Part shown: in pieces, positions 1 to 8,929 of the stretch
Layout of the letters: the number at the start of each line of letters is the position of its first letter
How positions within the stretch are numbered: the stretch's first letter is position 1
Source of the DNA: Rhizomicrobium electricum
Lineage (GTDB): Bacteria; Pseudomonadota; Alphaproteobacteria; Micropepsales; Micropepsaceae
Assembly (NCBI RefSeq): GCF_011762045.1
Contig: NZ_JAASQS010000001.1
Span: 1-64,000, forward strand
Direction of reading: 5' to 3'
Length of the DNA stretch: 64,000 nt
Made by a program: the position numbers and the translations under genes
Notes under the pieces: generated by a model
Seen by the model: the letters and a program-made list of their open reading frames with translations, nothing else
Databases searched by the model: none
What the model was told of the DNA's origin: nothing

Positions 1-428
1 TGTTCGAGTTGGTTGACCAGATCGACCAGATTGAAGAAGCGCCCCCTGGCGCGGCTGCGGATCACAGCGGAAGCCACGGCAATGCACAGATGGGTTTTGC
101 CGGTGCCAGTACCGCCGATGAAGATGGCGTTGCGCTTGGCATCGAGGAAGGTGCCGGTGGCAAGTTCGCGGACCAGCCCTTCATCAACCGTGGTGTCGGC
201 GAAGACAAACGCATCAAGGTCCTTGAGCACCGGGAACTTGGCGCCGGTGATGCGGTAGCTGATGGAGCGGGCCTGACGGTGAGTGCGCTCGGCCCGGATC
301 AGGCTGGCGATCAGGGGATAAATCTCATCGCGCCGGGCAAGGCCCTTGCCGGCAACCTCGTCGAAGCTGGCGCGCATGCCGTAAAGCTTCAGTTCGCTCA
401 TGGCTTCCAGAATCTCGTGACGTTCCAT
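1..428 (-). CDS. istB: IstB-like ATP-binding transposition helper, partial
   Basis: This is the N-terminal 142 codons of the AAA+ helper ATPase that loads and regulates the IS21 transposase on target DNA. The start ATG at 428 overlaps the istA stop in the arrangement ATGA, so the two genes are translationally coupled. An N-terminal helical region (MERHEILEAMSELKLYGM at residues 1-18) is followed by a Walker A motif GGTGTGKTH at residues 105-113. The rest of the protein, including Walker B and the sensor region, lies before base 1. The reading frame is intact in the visible part, so the element may still be active. Confidence 0.93.
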   Translation of the reverse strand, partial: MERHEILEAMSELKLYGMRASFDEVAGKGLARRDEIYPLIASLIRAERTHRQARSISYRITGAKFPVLKDLDAFVFADTTVDEGLVRELATGTFLDAKRNAIFIGGTGTGKTHLCIAVASAVIRSRARGRFFNLVDLVNQLE

Positions 429-1927
429 CAGGCGATCTTCCTTATGCTGTCGTAGCGGCCACAATCGGCCAGGGGTTCGATCTTCAAGCGCAACGCATCG
501 GGCGTGGTGATGCTGGGCGGCGGCGCGGGCTGGCGACGGCGTGCCAGCACGGTGAGGATCACGTCGCCGCTTGCGATCCCGGCCAACAGGGCCTCGTCGC
601 AGGCGGCCTCGACGGCCTCCAGCCCGTAATCGGGCACAGCGCCCAGCACCTTGACGAACTGGCGGTCGCCGTCGGCGTGGCTCTTCAGCTTGGCGCGGAC
701 TTGGCTCAGCGCGGGCGGCAGCGCCCAATCTTTGAAGGGAGCGCCGTTGCGCAAGGCGCCGGGCTTCTTCATCAGGACCGGCAGATAATGCCAGGGATCA
801 TAGACAATCTGGTCGCGCCGGAAGTTCCGCGGATGATCGGCGACAATCTCGTCGCCGAGCAGCACGACGATGTGTTCGGCGTGGGTGCGTACCAGCACCA
901 TCCGGCCTGCAGCCCGCGCATCGACGCTGTAGCGATTGTGATCGGCCATGATCAGGCAGGTGGTGGTGGCGCGTACCGCCTTCTCGACAAAGCCGTCGAA
1001 GGGGCCGCGCAGTTCCATCAGGCTGGCGCGCTCTTCCTGGTACACCTCCCAGATCGTGCGGTCCTTGAACTCCGGATGCTGGTTGCGCTTGGCGTAGGCG
1101 ATGCATTGATCTTCCAGCCAAGCGTTCAACTCGGCCAGGCTCTTCACCCGTGGCTTGGGCCGGAACAACTGGTCGCGCAGATTACCGACCTGGTTCTCGA
1201 CCTGGCCCTTCTCCCAGCCCGAGGCCGGGGTGCAGGCCACCGGCTCGATCAGGTGATGCGAGCACATCTGCAGGAAGCGGCGATTATACTGGCGCGCTTT
1301 GCCGATGAAGATCGCCTCCACCGCCGTCTTCATATTATCGTAGATGCCGCGCCGGCAGACCCCGCCATAAAACCGGAACGCCTTGTCGTGGGCGTCGAAC
1401 ACCAACTCCTGGGTCTCCCGGAAGTAGACGCGCACGAACGGCATGCGGCTGTGCGATAGCTTCATGTGCGCCGCCTTCACCGTGACCGGAAGGCCCTGCA
1501 GCGTGATCACCTCGTGGCTCCAGTCGAACTGGTAGGCCTCGCCGGGCGCAAAGCTCATCGGCACATAGGCGTGCGCGGGAACTCGGGCGCGCTCGTTGCG
1601 CCAAGCCTTCACAAAGCGATGCACGCTGTCGTGGGCGCCGTCGTAGCCGCGACCGCGTAGCTCTTCGAACAGGCGCTGGGTAGAACGCCGTTCCCGGCGC
1701 GGCAGCTTGGCTTCCTTCTCCAGGATCGCCGTCAGAACCTCGACCCACTCGCCAAGCTTCGGCGTCGGCTGGATCTCGCGCTCGTATTTGAACTCTGTCT
1801 CGTGGCCGCGGATGACCTTGCGAACCGTGCCGCGCGATACCGACAGCGTGCGCACGATCTCTTTGATCGGGCGATGTTCCTCAAAATACGCGCGCCGGAT
1901 CGCCCCGATCATGTCCACGCCGATCAT
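428..1927 (-). CDS. istA: IstA transposase of IS21 family
   Basis: The 499-residue product has the normal length of an IS21 transposase, which cuts and joins the element ends. An N-terminal helix-turn-helix (about residues 17-40, IKEIVRTLSVSRGTVRKVIR) binds DNA, and an rve-type DDE core follows. The likely catalytic residues are D135 in QFDWSHE, D197 in IYDNMK and E244 in GWEKGQVENQ. The C-terminal part is rich in basic residues. The frame is uninterrupted. The start at 1927 is followed closely by a second in-frame ATG (MIGVDMIGAIRR), so the true start could be five codons later. Confidence 0.95.
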   Translation of the reverse strand: MIGVDMIGAIRRAYFEEHRPIKEIVRTLSVSRGTVRKVIRGHETEFKYEREIQPTPKLGEWVEVLTAILEKEAKLPRRERRSTQRLFEELRGRGYDGAHDSVHRFVKAWRNERARVPAHAYVPMSFAPGEAYQFDWSHEVITLQGLPVTVKAAHMKLSHSRMPFVRVYFRETQELVFDAHDKAFRFYGGVCRRGIYDNMKTAVEAIFIGKARQYNRRFLQMCSHHLIEPVACTPASGWEKGQVENQVGNLRDQLFRPKPRVKSLAELNAWLEDQCIAYAKRNQHPEFKDRTIWEVYQEERASLMELRGPFDGFVEKAVRATTTCLIMADHNRYSVDARAAGRMVLVRTHAEHIVVLLGDEIVADHPRNFRRDQIVYDPWHYLPVLMKKPGALRNGAPFKDWALPPALSQVRAKLKSHADGDRQFVKVLGAVPDYGLEAVEAACDEALLAGIASGDVILTVLARRRQPAPPPSITTPDALRLKIEPLADCGRYDSIRKIA

Positions 1928-2044
1928 CCCCTCCAGTCCTTCCCGGCCTCAATGGCCTGCCGGAAGGACGCTGACACAATTGGTCAGAGGGGTCGGTTTT
2001 GGACGCGAAAATCACCCCTCAGGGGGTCAATATTGCAAGCGATT

Positions 2045-2395
2045 TCACAGGCTGACCTGTTCCAAAAAATGCTGAAAGCGATCCCGGCCTAAGGACTGGG
2101 CCATCGCCTGCTCATTGGCCGGTAATGGCGGCGTGATGCCGAGTTCGTAGCGGATGAAAAGTGCCAGACTCTCGATGGTGACGTGCTGGTTGCGCTCTAG
2201 CCGGTCGAGGCACTCGTTCATCCGCTCCAACCGCATCCGAAACATCCGCTCCAACTCGCTCGCGCCCTTCGCCGCGAAATAGGATCGGAGCGCGGCATTG
2301 ACGATCGCCGAACGGGTCGTCCCCGGCTCGCGACACAGCCGGTCGAGTTCTTCTTGAATCGGCGGGTCGAGATAGAATTGATGGCGCGGTTTCAT
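2045..2395 (-). CDS. Ribbon-helix-helix (CopG-like) protein of the conjugation operon
   Basis: A 116-residue protein that begins MKPRHQFYLDPPIQEELDRL, a beta-strand plus helix pattern typical of ribbon-helix-helix DNA-binding proteins, followed by a helical tail. The start at 2395 was chosen over a TTG at 2407 because GAGGA lies at the right distance before it. It begins nine bases past the stop of traG. In conjugative elements of alphaproteobacteria a small gene of this kind often sits between traG and trbB, so a role as local regulator or accessory of the coupling protein is inferred. Just past its stop the IS21 element begins, and no trbB is visible. Confidence 0.75.
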   Translation of the reverse strand: MKPRHQFYLDPPIQEELDRLCREPGTTRSAIVNAALRSYFAAKGASELERMFRMRLERMNECLDRLERNQHVTIESLALFIRYELGITPPLPANEQAMAQSLGRDRFQHFLEQVSL

Positions 2396-2403
2396 GGTTG
2401 TCC

Positions 2404-4443
2404 TCAAAAATCGGGAAGTAGGTCGTCATTGGCCCGGCGATGGCCATCGCCTTCGTTCATGGCATGCGCGACACCGATCACTCCCAGCCCGCGAATGCCC
2501 GCGCTGTCCGATGCCGGATCATCAGCGGGCTCAAGCTCATCGGGTCCGGCGGCTCCGGCTCCGTCACCTTCTGGAGCGGGAGATTGTTCGGGCAGGCCAG
2601 GATGGCGCTGTTGCTGCAGACCGCCCTCTTCCGCGAACAGTGGACCGGGATCGCTCGCGCGCTCCTCCAATACCGGGGCGGTATGGCGGACCTGGCCTGT
2701 CCAATCGTCTGGGCGCGCTGGTGGCCGGTCGCGATATGTACCGTCCGCCAATGTTGGGGCCGGGAGCACGCGTTTGGTGAAGTTGCGGTCGACGTAGTAG
2801 CGCAGCTTTTTCGCCCGGATCGGTGGCTGACCGGAGACCAGGACCAACTCGTCGCTGTGCGGCAGCTGCATCACTTCGCCGGGCGTCAGAAGTGGCCGCG
2901 CCGTCTCCTGGCGGCTCACCATCACATGGCCAAGCCATGGCGAAAGACGATGGCCAGCATAGTTACGTTGGGCGCGAAGTTCGGTGGCGGTGCCCAACGC
3001 ATCCGATATGCGCTTGGCCGTCCGCTCATCATTGGACGAGAACGCGATGCGGACATGGCAGTTGTCCAAGATGGCGTTGTTCTCGCCATAAGCCTTCGAA
3101 ATCTGATTGAGGGATTGGGCGATGAGATACGCGCGGATGCCGTAGCCGGCCATGAACGCAAGCGCGGTCTCGAAGAAGTCTAGCCGCCCCAAAGCCGGAA
3201 ACTCGTCCAGCATCATGAGGAGTTTGTGCTTCCGTCTCTTGGCCGGATCGCCTTCCAACCGCTCCGTCAAACGTCGGCCGATCTGATTGAGGACGAGGCG
3301 GACCAGCGGTTTGGTGCGCGAGATGTCCGACGGCGGGATCACGAGGTAGAGCGAGACTGGGCGCTGCGCATCCACCAGATCGGCAATCCGCCAATCGCAA
3401 GCTGCCGTGGTGCGCGCAACGGTGGGGTCACGGTAAAGCCCAAGGAATGACATCGCCGTCGACAAGACACCGGAGCGTTCGTTCTCGGATTTGTTGAGGA
3501 CTTCGCGAGCGGCCGAGGCCACGACGGGATGAACGACCGGGTGCTCGGGCGTGCCGAGATGGTTCGTCGCCATCATGGCGCGTAGCGTGTGCTCGAATGA
3601 GCGCAGCGGATCGGAGAGAAAGCTCGCCACCCGCGCCAGCGTCTTTTCTTTCTCGGCATAGAGGACATGCAGGATCACGCCAACGAGAAGCGAATGGCTG
3701 GTCTTGTCCCAATGATTGCGCCGCTCCAGCGCGCCTTCCGGGTCGACCAGAATGTCGGCGATGTTCTGGACATCGCGGACTTCGTTCTGGCCTTTGCGTA
3801 CTTCCAAAAGCGGATTGTAGCGGGCGCTTTTGTCCTCGGTCGGGTTAAACAAAATGCAGTGCGAGAACTTGGCGCGCCAACCGGCGGTCAAATGCCAGTT
3901 CTCGCCCTTGATGTCGTGAACCACCACACTGTCGGTCCAGGAGAGCAGCGTCGGCACGACCAAACCGACGCCCTTACCGGATCGGGTTGGTGCGAATGCC
4001 ATGACATGCTCGGGGCCATCATGACGGAGATAGTCTTCGCGGTAGCGGCCCAGGAACACGCCCGCCGGGCGGAAGAGACCGGCCGCTTCGATGTCCCGCG
4101 CATTGGCCCAGCGCGACGAGCCGTAGGTCGTCGATAGGCGTGCCTGCCGAGCCCGCCACAGAGAACCGATCACGGCCGCGATACAGCCAACGATCCCGCC
4201 GGCTGCAACCATCATTCCGGCTTTGTTGAAGATGCTCGGCGCATAGGCGTCGTAGGCATACCACCAGCCGAACAGCGACCACGGGTGATAGACCGGATGT
4301 CCAATGAACCCGAACCACGGTGCACCAAGTTGCGGCTGATAGCCGAGTTTCCAGGCTGCCCATTGGGTCGCAAACCAGAGGCCACTGACAACAATCGTCA
4401 GCACGATCAGGATCTGGCCGAGAAGGAATTTGGTTGGCGTCAT
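2404..4443 (-). CDS. traG: TraG/VirD4-type coupling protein
   Basis: This is the inner-membrane ATPase that hands the relaxase-DNA complex to the mating pore. The start at 4443 (MTPTKFLLGQ) is preferred over an upstream in-frame start because GAGGAG stands six to seven bases before it. With that start the protein has 679 residues, two N-terminal membrane segments (about 5-25 and 75-95), a Walker A motif PTRSGKGV at about 152-159 and a Walker B motif LLMMLDEF at about 408-415. The tail after residue 600 is rich in proline and acidic residues and probably disordered. The ribbon-helix-helix gene follows directly. The frame is intact. Confidence 0.95.
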   Translation of the reverse strand: MTPTKFLLGQILIVLTIVVSGLWFATQWAAWKLGYQPQLGAPWFGFIGHPVYHPWSLFGWWYAYDAYAPSIFNKAGMMVAAGGIVGCIAAVIGSLWRARQARLSTTYGSSRWANARDIEAAGLFRPAGVFLGRYREDYLRHDGPEHVMAFAPTRSGKGVGLVVPTLLSWTDSVVVHDIKGENWHLTAGWRAKFSHCILFNPTEDKSARYNPLLEVRKGQNEVRDVQNIADILVDPEGALERRNHWDKTSHSLLVGVILHVLYAEKEKTLARVASFLSDPLRSFEHTLRAMMATNHLGTPEHPVVHPVVASAAREVLNKSENERSGVLSTAMSFLGLYRDPTVARTTAACDWRIADLVDAQRPVSLYLVIPPSDISRTKPLVRLVLNQIGRRLTERLEGDPAKRRKHKLLMMLDEFPALGRLDFFETALAFMAGYGIRAYLIAQSLNQISKAYGENNAILDNCHVRIAFSSNDERTAKRISDALGTATELRAQRNYAGHRLSPWLGHVMVSRQETARPLLTPGEVMQLPHSDELVLVSGQPPIRAKKLRYYVDRNFTKRVLPAPTLADGTYRDRPPARPDDWTGQVRHTAPVLEERASDPGPLFAEEGGLQQQRHPGLPEQSPAPEGDGAGAAGPDELEPADDPASDSAGIRGLGVIGVAHAMNEGDGHRRANDDLLPDF

Positions 4444-4644
4444 CCGCGTCTCCTCACGGATGAGCTTCAGCCATCGTTCCCGGATTCCAAATCGCCTTTC
4501 TGCACACAAACGCCGCCAAACACCGCCACTGGCACTACGGTGGGGGCTTGGCCGGTCGACAATCGTCGCCTAGACTCGATTTTGGAAGGGAGCTGACTGC
4601 GCACGGTCGAGGCCAAAGAAGGCCTCGATCAGGAGTGATCGGCG

Positions 4645-5160
4645 ATGATCTTGGCTCTGTTGGGCATAGGCATCTTCTGCCTGCTGCTGGTCCGGTTTGC
4701 GATTTACGCCTTGCCGGCTTTTGTTGGGATCAGTGTCGGCTTTTGGGCTCTCAAGACAGGAGCTGGAGCGCTCGGCGCGATTTGTGCAGGTATTCTTGCG
4801 GGTTCTATTGCCTTCGGCATAGGGCAAGTAGTTTTCACCACTAGCCGTTCGATGGTGACGAGAACCGTGGTGGCCGGGCTCTATGTCATACCTGCGATTT
4901 GGGCTGGCTACAGCACAATACTTCAACTTTCAGAATTAGCAGGTACTACATCAAGCCTCTGGCGGCATGCCTTCGCCATCGTTGGCTCTCTCAGCATCGG
5001 CTACATGGCGTTTACCAGACTCGCCACACCGCTGGACGATATGCCCGCGCCAATGGCCAGTCCCCCGCCTCCACCAATGGAACCAGAAACACCTATCACG
5101 AAATTGACGGCCCGCCACGCTGACGCCCGAACGTCCAGGAGATGGTCTCGTCGCGCATGA
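4645..5160 (+). CDS. Small membrane protein beside traG, function unknown
   Basis: A 171-residue product with about four hydrophobic segments in the first 130 residues (for example ILALLGIGIFCLLLVRFAIY) and a short proline-rich, basic tail. AGGAG lies about ten bases before the ATG. It is divergent from traG across a 200-base gap and its last 65 bases overlap the 3' end of the relaxase gene on the other strand, so the two genes converge. I do not recognise the family. Its place between the coupling protein and the relaxase suggests a transfer or entry-exclusion related role, but that is only context. Confidence 0.6.
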   Translation: MILALLGIGIFCLLLVRFAIYALPAFVGISVGFWALKTGAGALGAICAGILAGSIAFGIGQVVFTTSRSMVTRTVVAGLYVIPAIWAGYSTILQLSELAGTTSSLWRHAFAIVGSLSIGYMAFTRLATPLDDMPAPMASPPPPPMEPETPITKLTARHADARTSRRWSRRA

Positions 5161-7054
5161 TCCCTGAGACCGGCTTGTTGACGGCGCGCTGAAGCACCGG
5201 GCGCCACGGCACCAGCGTGAACTCGCGGCTCTTCTCGATCACCGCAAACCGGCCGCTTTCAAGATCGATATGGCGACGGTAAATGCCGTCGATCCGCTCG
5301 CCAGACTTTGCCTCGGCATACGGCGCACCCAACTCACCCATCAGCGCCGTTCCTGCCCGCGTCAGCTCCCGCCGGCGGAGTTCGGCGAGGAGCCGCGCCC
5401 GATACACCGTCTGTCCTTGCTCCTCCCGAGCCAGTCCCTGCTCGATCAACCATTGCCGGCGTTGCTGAAGCGCTGCGGTCACCTCCCGCCCAAAACCCGT
5501 GTCGCGAACAGGCAGTTGGCTATCGCCGACCAGCTCGCGGTCAAGCCAAGTTGCGGCCACAACCCGCGCCTGATGGTTGGGCGGGGTTCGGGCTATGGTC
5601 TCGATGATGACCGGTGCGGCGCGCGACCGTCGCGCCTCCAATTCCCCCACCCGCTTGAGGTAATCCGGTGGAATGAACCAATTTCCATCGGCGTGGCGTT
5701 CAACAACGCCGGCCCGGCGCAAATCTTCGAGGCGGCGGACGTGGGCCTCGATATAGCCAGCCCGGGCTCGCGGATCGTGGTCGCGGTGTAGGTCGGCGCT
5801 GTAGGTTCCGTCGTGGTGTCCGGCGATTTCGGCAATCACCCTATCGGCTCGCCGGGGGCCGGTCTCCCGCGGCTGGACCGCCACCACCGTTCCCTCGCGC
5901 GCTGGCTCGTCGCGGTCGGCTTCGCCGATGTCGACATAGTGAGCGCAGCCATCGACGCCATCGACAATGAGGTAATAGCGGTCCTTAAGCTCGTCCGCCA
6001 AGCCGCGCGATACCACCCGGCCAACCACGGGGCTGGCGGTGTCGCCCTGCACCGCATAGCTCTCGAACGAGCGCTCCAGCCCTTTGGCCTTCATCTCGCG
6101 ATGGATCGTCTTGATGATGTCGCCTCGCTCGCCCAAATCCCGGAGCGCACGTTCCATCCCGCCGTCGAGACGCCATGTCCCCGGCGCGGTCTCTTCGGCC
6201 AACCCCAACCGTTCCAACTTCTGCAGCCGGCCGATCCGCACTGCGGTGCGGAAGGAATCCCGGCCGGCGGCATTCACGAGCCCGTTCTCGTCCCGGTCCC
6301 GTAACAGCTCCCGGTCGATGCTGGTGAGGCGTTCCTGGTCGATCTCCTGGCGCAGGCGGTTCTCGATCTCTCGGTCTGTGCGCAGCCCCAAATCGAGCGA
6401 GACGATCTCGACAGCCCGCTCGCGCATTCCATGGGCGATGTATTCTCTGGCGATGACGAGGTCCTCACCACGGTCATCCTTGCCGCGCACGACCACATGG
6501 GTATGGGGGTGACCGGTATTCCAGTGATCGACCGCCACCCAATCGAGCCGGGTGCCGAGATCCTTCTCCATCTGCTCCATCAGCCGGCGGGTCACCGGCT
6601 TGAGGTCGTCATAGGACGCACCATCCTCGGCCGAGACAATGAACCGGAACTGGTGACGATCGCCCTCGCCCCGTTCCAAAAATTCTCGGCCCTCCGCACG
6701 GTCGTTCTTGGCGTCATAGAGCTCACCAGCGAGCCCCTCTCGGGTGACGCCGTCCCGCTGAAGATAGCGAAGGTGCATCCGCGCCGCATTGAGCCCCGAG
6801 GCCTTAAGGCGGATGACACGCGCCTGGATCACGACGCGCCGGCCTCGAAACGCACCGAACCGATCGCGGGACTTGAGGATGCGCCCTGTCCCGCTGCCCC
6901 GCCCGATCCGGCTGCCGTCAAACTGAACGCCCTTGCGCTTCGTCGTTCCCGTCGTCCGCGCCACACCCCGGAGCACGCCGCTCAGATAGCGGTCCTTCGG
7001 AGCGTTCGACCTGATACGACCGAGCCGCGGTTCGAAGTCGTCGTCCTTCGCCAT
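5096..7054 (-). CDS. rlxS: Relaxase of the RlxS type, DUF3363-containing
   Basis: The product is expected to nick the transfer origin and lead the strand into the recipient. The start at 7054 (MAKDDDFEPR) has GAGG six bases upstream and was chosen over an in-frame start eight codons earlier. The 652-residue protein has the histidine cluster HPHTH at about 182-186, the metal-binding motif of relaxases, and a candidate catalytic tyrosine in HLRYLQRDG at about 97. The long region after residue 250 fits the DUF3363 domain of relaxases named RlxS in the Mesorhizobium symbiosis island. The lytic transglycosylase and TraF genes upstream match that island too. Confidence 0.88.
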   Translation of the reverse strand: MAKDDDFEPRLGRIRSNAPKDRYLSGVLRGVARTTGTTKRKGVQFDGSRIGRGSGTGRILKSRDRFGAFRGRRVVIQARVIRLKASGLNAARMHLRYLQRDGVTREGLAGELYDAKNDRAEGREFLERGEGDRHQFRFIVSAEDGASYDDLKPVTRRLMEQMEKDLGTRLDWVAVDHWNTGHPHTHVVVRGKDDRGEDLVIAREYIAHGMRERAVEIVSLDLGLRTDREIENRLRQEIDQERLTSIDRELLRDRDENGLVNAAGRDSFRTAVRIGRLQKLERLGLAEETAPGTWRLDGGMERALRDLGERGDIIKTIHREMKAKGLERSFESYAVQGDTASPVVGRVVSRGLADELKDRYYLIVDGVDGCAHYVDIGEADRDEPAREGTVVAVQPRETGPRRADRVIAEIAGHHDGTYSADLHRDHDPRARAGYIEAHVRRLEDLRRAGVVERHADGNWFIPPDYLKRVGELEARRSRAAPVIIETIARTPPNHQARVVAATWLDRELVGDSQLPVRDTGFGREVTAALQQRRQWLIEQGLAREEQGQTVYRARLLAELRRRELTRAGTALMGELGAPYAEAKSGERIDGIYRRHIDLESGRFAVIEKSREFTLVPWRPVLQRAVNKPVSGIMRDETISWTFGRQRGGPSIS

Positions 7055-7156
7055 GTCAGCCTCGCTATGATTGCGCACCCATCAGAAGACGGTATGCAGC
7101 ACAGATTCGCCATTGGCGGCATCAAATTGGCGGAATTCCGCGCCTTTCGCGGGTCA

Positions 7157-7185
7157 TGGCGGCAGGCGTTAAGCGCATGCCGCCA
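7157..7185. other. Imperfect hairpin upstream of the relaxase gene, candidate transfer origin
   Basis: TGGCGGCA (7157-7164) and TGCCGCCA (7178-7185) form a perfect eight-base inverted repeat. Inside it three further base pairs close a five-base loop after one mismatch. A separate 12-base palindrome GCGGAATTCCGC lies at 7130-7141. The stretch between the relaxase start (7054) and the transglycosylase stop (7298) holds no gene. Transfer origins often lie next to the relaxase gene and carry such repeats, so this is a candidate only. It could instead be a terminator-like or operator structure. Confidence 0.3.
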
Positions 7186-7297
7186 AACATTGAGATGTGC
7201 AGACAAGGAGATAGGCGCCCTTTGCCGCCATCGCTTTTATCTTGCCGACCATCTCTCTCCCGCCGCTAACCGCCATCTCTACGCTTCTCTACGATTG

Positions 7298-8062
7298 TCA
7301 GTTTTCCGGCTTGTGCAGATCGCGGCTCAAAGGCACGAACAAAACCGCCTCTGCTCGCGTGTTTTTGACCTGAGTTGGCGCTGTCACTTCTACATTTTCT
7401 GATGCGCTGCGCGCGCCAGATTGAACGAAAAACAGGGCGTGTTTCCCACCCGTTTCGTCCTTCTTGATCTTCGAAACCGGGAGCACTGGATCGGGTTCAA
7501 ACGGGTGAACTTTGCCGTCCAAACGGACGCCGGGCAGAATCTTTTCGACGTAAGCGCGCGTCTCGGATGGGAGGGGCTTACCGGTCTTGAGATAGGCGTT
7601 AAAGCGTCCCGGTCCCGCACTATATGCCTCGAACAAATGCGGATATCCGTAGCGCTCATACATCTGCCGCAGATAGGCTGCTCCGGCGGTGATATTGTCA
7701 TGCGGATCGTAAGGATTGGTGCCAAGGCCATAGCGCTGGCGCATATCATCATAGGTGCGCGGCATAAGCTGCATGAGCCCCATGGCCCCTGCTGCCGAGG
7801 TGATTGGCCGCCCATTCAGCGTCGTGTGGCCGCCGCTTTCCGCTCCCATGACGGTGCCGATCCAGGCCTCAGGCATGCGAAACTGTTCCGAGGCCTGCGC
7901 AATCTCGCCTTGCCATTTCGAGACGCCCGATTGGCCGTTGCCCACCGTAAGTTGGCGCTGACTGGGGGCTGATGCCTGCAATGATGAAGTGGCGCAACGA
8001 AGCCCCTCCGGTCCCGGCTGAAAAACTAGCGAGCAGGCCGTGAGGAGGCTCAGCGGGTCCAT
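7298..8062 (-). CDS. Lytic transglycosylase of the conjugation module (VirB1/TrbN-like)
   Basis: A 254-residue periplasmic muramidase that would open the cell wall for assembly of the mating apparatus. The SLT domain spans about residues 55-190: the catalytic glutamate is E75 in MGAESGG, followed by GAMGLMQLMP and NITAGAAYLRQMY, and AYSAGPG. The N-terminus is hydrophobic (LSLLTACSLVF) and may be a signal sequence. The gene overlaps the end of the TraF-like peptidase gene by 13 bases, so the two are co-transcribed. The C-terminal 60 residues have no clear domain. Confidence 0.88.
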   Translation of the reverse strand: MDPLSLLTACSLVFQPGPEGLRCATSSLQASAPSQRQLTVGNGQSGVSKWQGEIAQASEQFRMPEAWIGTVMGAESGGHTTLNGRPITSAAGAMGLMQLMPRTYDDMRQRYGLGTNPYDPHDNITAGAAYLRQMYERYGYPHLFEAYSAGPGRFNAYLKTGKPLPSETRAYVEKILPGVRLDGKVHPFEPDPVLPVSKIKKDETGGKHALFFVQSGARSASENVEVTAPTQVKNTRAEAVLFVPLSRDLHKPEN

Positions 8063-8610
8063 AACGGCACCAATCGTCCTTTGATTGTCGTAACTGGAAG
8101 TGGACCGAAATACCGCCCATCGAAAGAGCCCGGCACGTTCTCCATGGCCAAAAAGACTTCACCAGAGCCGAGACGATGACAGCCTGACCACGATGGCAGA
8201 GGCAGGAGTTGCCCATCCAGGCGTCGGCGTTTCAGGAACACTCTGCCGTCAATCCTGACGGTGTCGCCCGCGCCGCAGATAGTGCTTCCCGAGAGCGCCA
8301 TCACTCGCTTGATGAGCGACACTCCGAGGGGAAGATAGTGCCGTTTATCCGCAAACCGGGCCAAGTTGCGTGGTGGCTCGACCAACACAAGATCACCGAG
8401 AGATACCGCGCTCTCATCCCCGCGAATATAAAGTCCGACGGGCGCCGACGCGCTGGCATTCCAGACCAAGAGCGGCCGGGGGCTGGCGTAATTTCTGCAA
8501 ATAGCGGCGGCGAAGATGCCTGCCGATGCCAGCGCTACGACCGTCAACCATCGCCTCGATCCCTGTGAAATCGCGGGTGATGAAAGAGCGTCACGCACGA
8601 CGGCGCTCAT
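8050..8610 (-). CDS. traF: TraF-like S26 signal peptidase of the conjugation module
   Basis: A 186-residue membrane-anchored serine protease of the S26 family. In IncP-type systems TraF matures and cyclises the pilin TrbC. One N-terminal membrane segment (WLTVVALASAGIFAAAI) precedes the catalytic domain. The nucleophile should be the serine in NASASAPVGLY and the general base the lysine in LIKRVMALSG. The start at 8610 was chosen because a shorter, well-formed signal anchor follows it. The gene overlaps the upstream AlpA-like gene by 20 bases and the downstream transglycosylase by 13. Confidence 0.85.
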   Translation of the reverse strand: MSAVVRDALSSPAISQGSRRWLTVVALASAGIFAAAICRNYASPRPLLVWNASASAPVGLYIRGDESAVSLGDLVLVEPPRNLARFADKRHYLPLGVSLIKRVMALSGSTICGAGDTVRIDGRVFLKRRRLDGQLLPLPSWSGCHRLGSGEVFLAMENVPGSFDGRYFGPLPVTTIKGRLVPLWTR

Positions 8611-8848
8611 TATCACCACCGGGATTGTTGCTGGTCGAGTTACGCCTCTGCTCGGCCGACCAGATATCCAAATCGACGATGAGATAACGAACACTATTGC
8701 CGTGTTTGCAGTAGGCCGGGCCACATCCGAGCGTGCGCATGCGCTCCAAGGTGCGTGGCGAAAGGCCCAAATAGTGGGCTGCTTGGCCGGTGTTGAGATA
8801 AGGGCTGCCGGTCCGCGCTTGGGCCGCGCGGGCGCTGAGATCGTCCAT
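8591..8848 (-). CDS. AlpA/MerR-type small DNA-binding protein, candidate excision factor
   Basis: An 85-residue winged-helix protein: YLNTGQAAHYLGLSPRTLER is the helix-turn-helix and the wing includes RYLIVDLDIW. The start at 8848 is preferred over one four codons earlier because GGAGAGG lies at the right distance. In the Mesorhizobium R7A island the recombination directionality factor RdfS is a protein of this type at the head of an operon with traF, a transglycosylase and rlxS. The same order is seen here, which makes RdfS the best guess. It is equally possible that it is only a transcriptional regulator of the transfer operon. Confidence 0.7.
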   Translation of the reverse strand: MDDLSARAAQARTGSPYLNTGQAAHYLGLSPRTLERMRTLGCGPAYCKHGNSVRYLIVDLDIWSAEQRRNSTSNNPGGDNERRRA

Positions 8849-8929
8849 ACGCCTCTCCATTGTCGGGAAGCGCGGGCTAGGTCTTCGCGCCCCCAGCTAA
8901 AGAATCATGTGCGTAAATCTGGCGGCGCG

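Larger units (their letters stand above)
1..2037 (-). mobile_element. IS21-family insertion sequence, one end outside the window
   Basis: The minus strand carries istA and istB with a four-base overlap, the usual IS21 order. The tip is placed at 2037 because the minus strand starts there with TGCAATATTGACCCCC (2037-2022), an IS21-type terminus, followed by short GACCCC/GGGGTG repeats up to about 1980. The element ends eight bases past the stop codon of the ribbon-helix-helix gene at 2045, so it lies directly downstream of the traG operon. No target duplication can be seen because the other end is outside the window, so the tip is inferred. Confidence 0.75.

Noticed and set aside
677-1459. Long plus-strand open frame of 260 codons
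   Set aside because: It lies fully antisense to istA and has no family pattern; it follows from the GC-rich third codon positions of the real gene.
2440-3183. Plus-strand open frame of 247 codons opposite traG
   Set aside because: Antisense to a clear coupling-protein gene, with no ribosome site or domain.
6431-7402. Plus-strand open frame of 323 codons
   Set aside because: It covers the relaxase start, the intergenic stretch and the transglycosylase end in antisense; no domain is seen.
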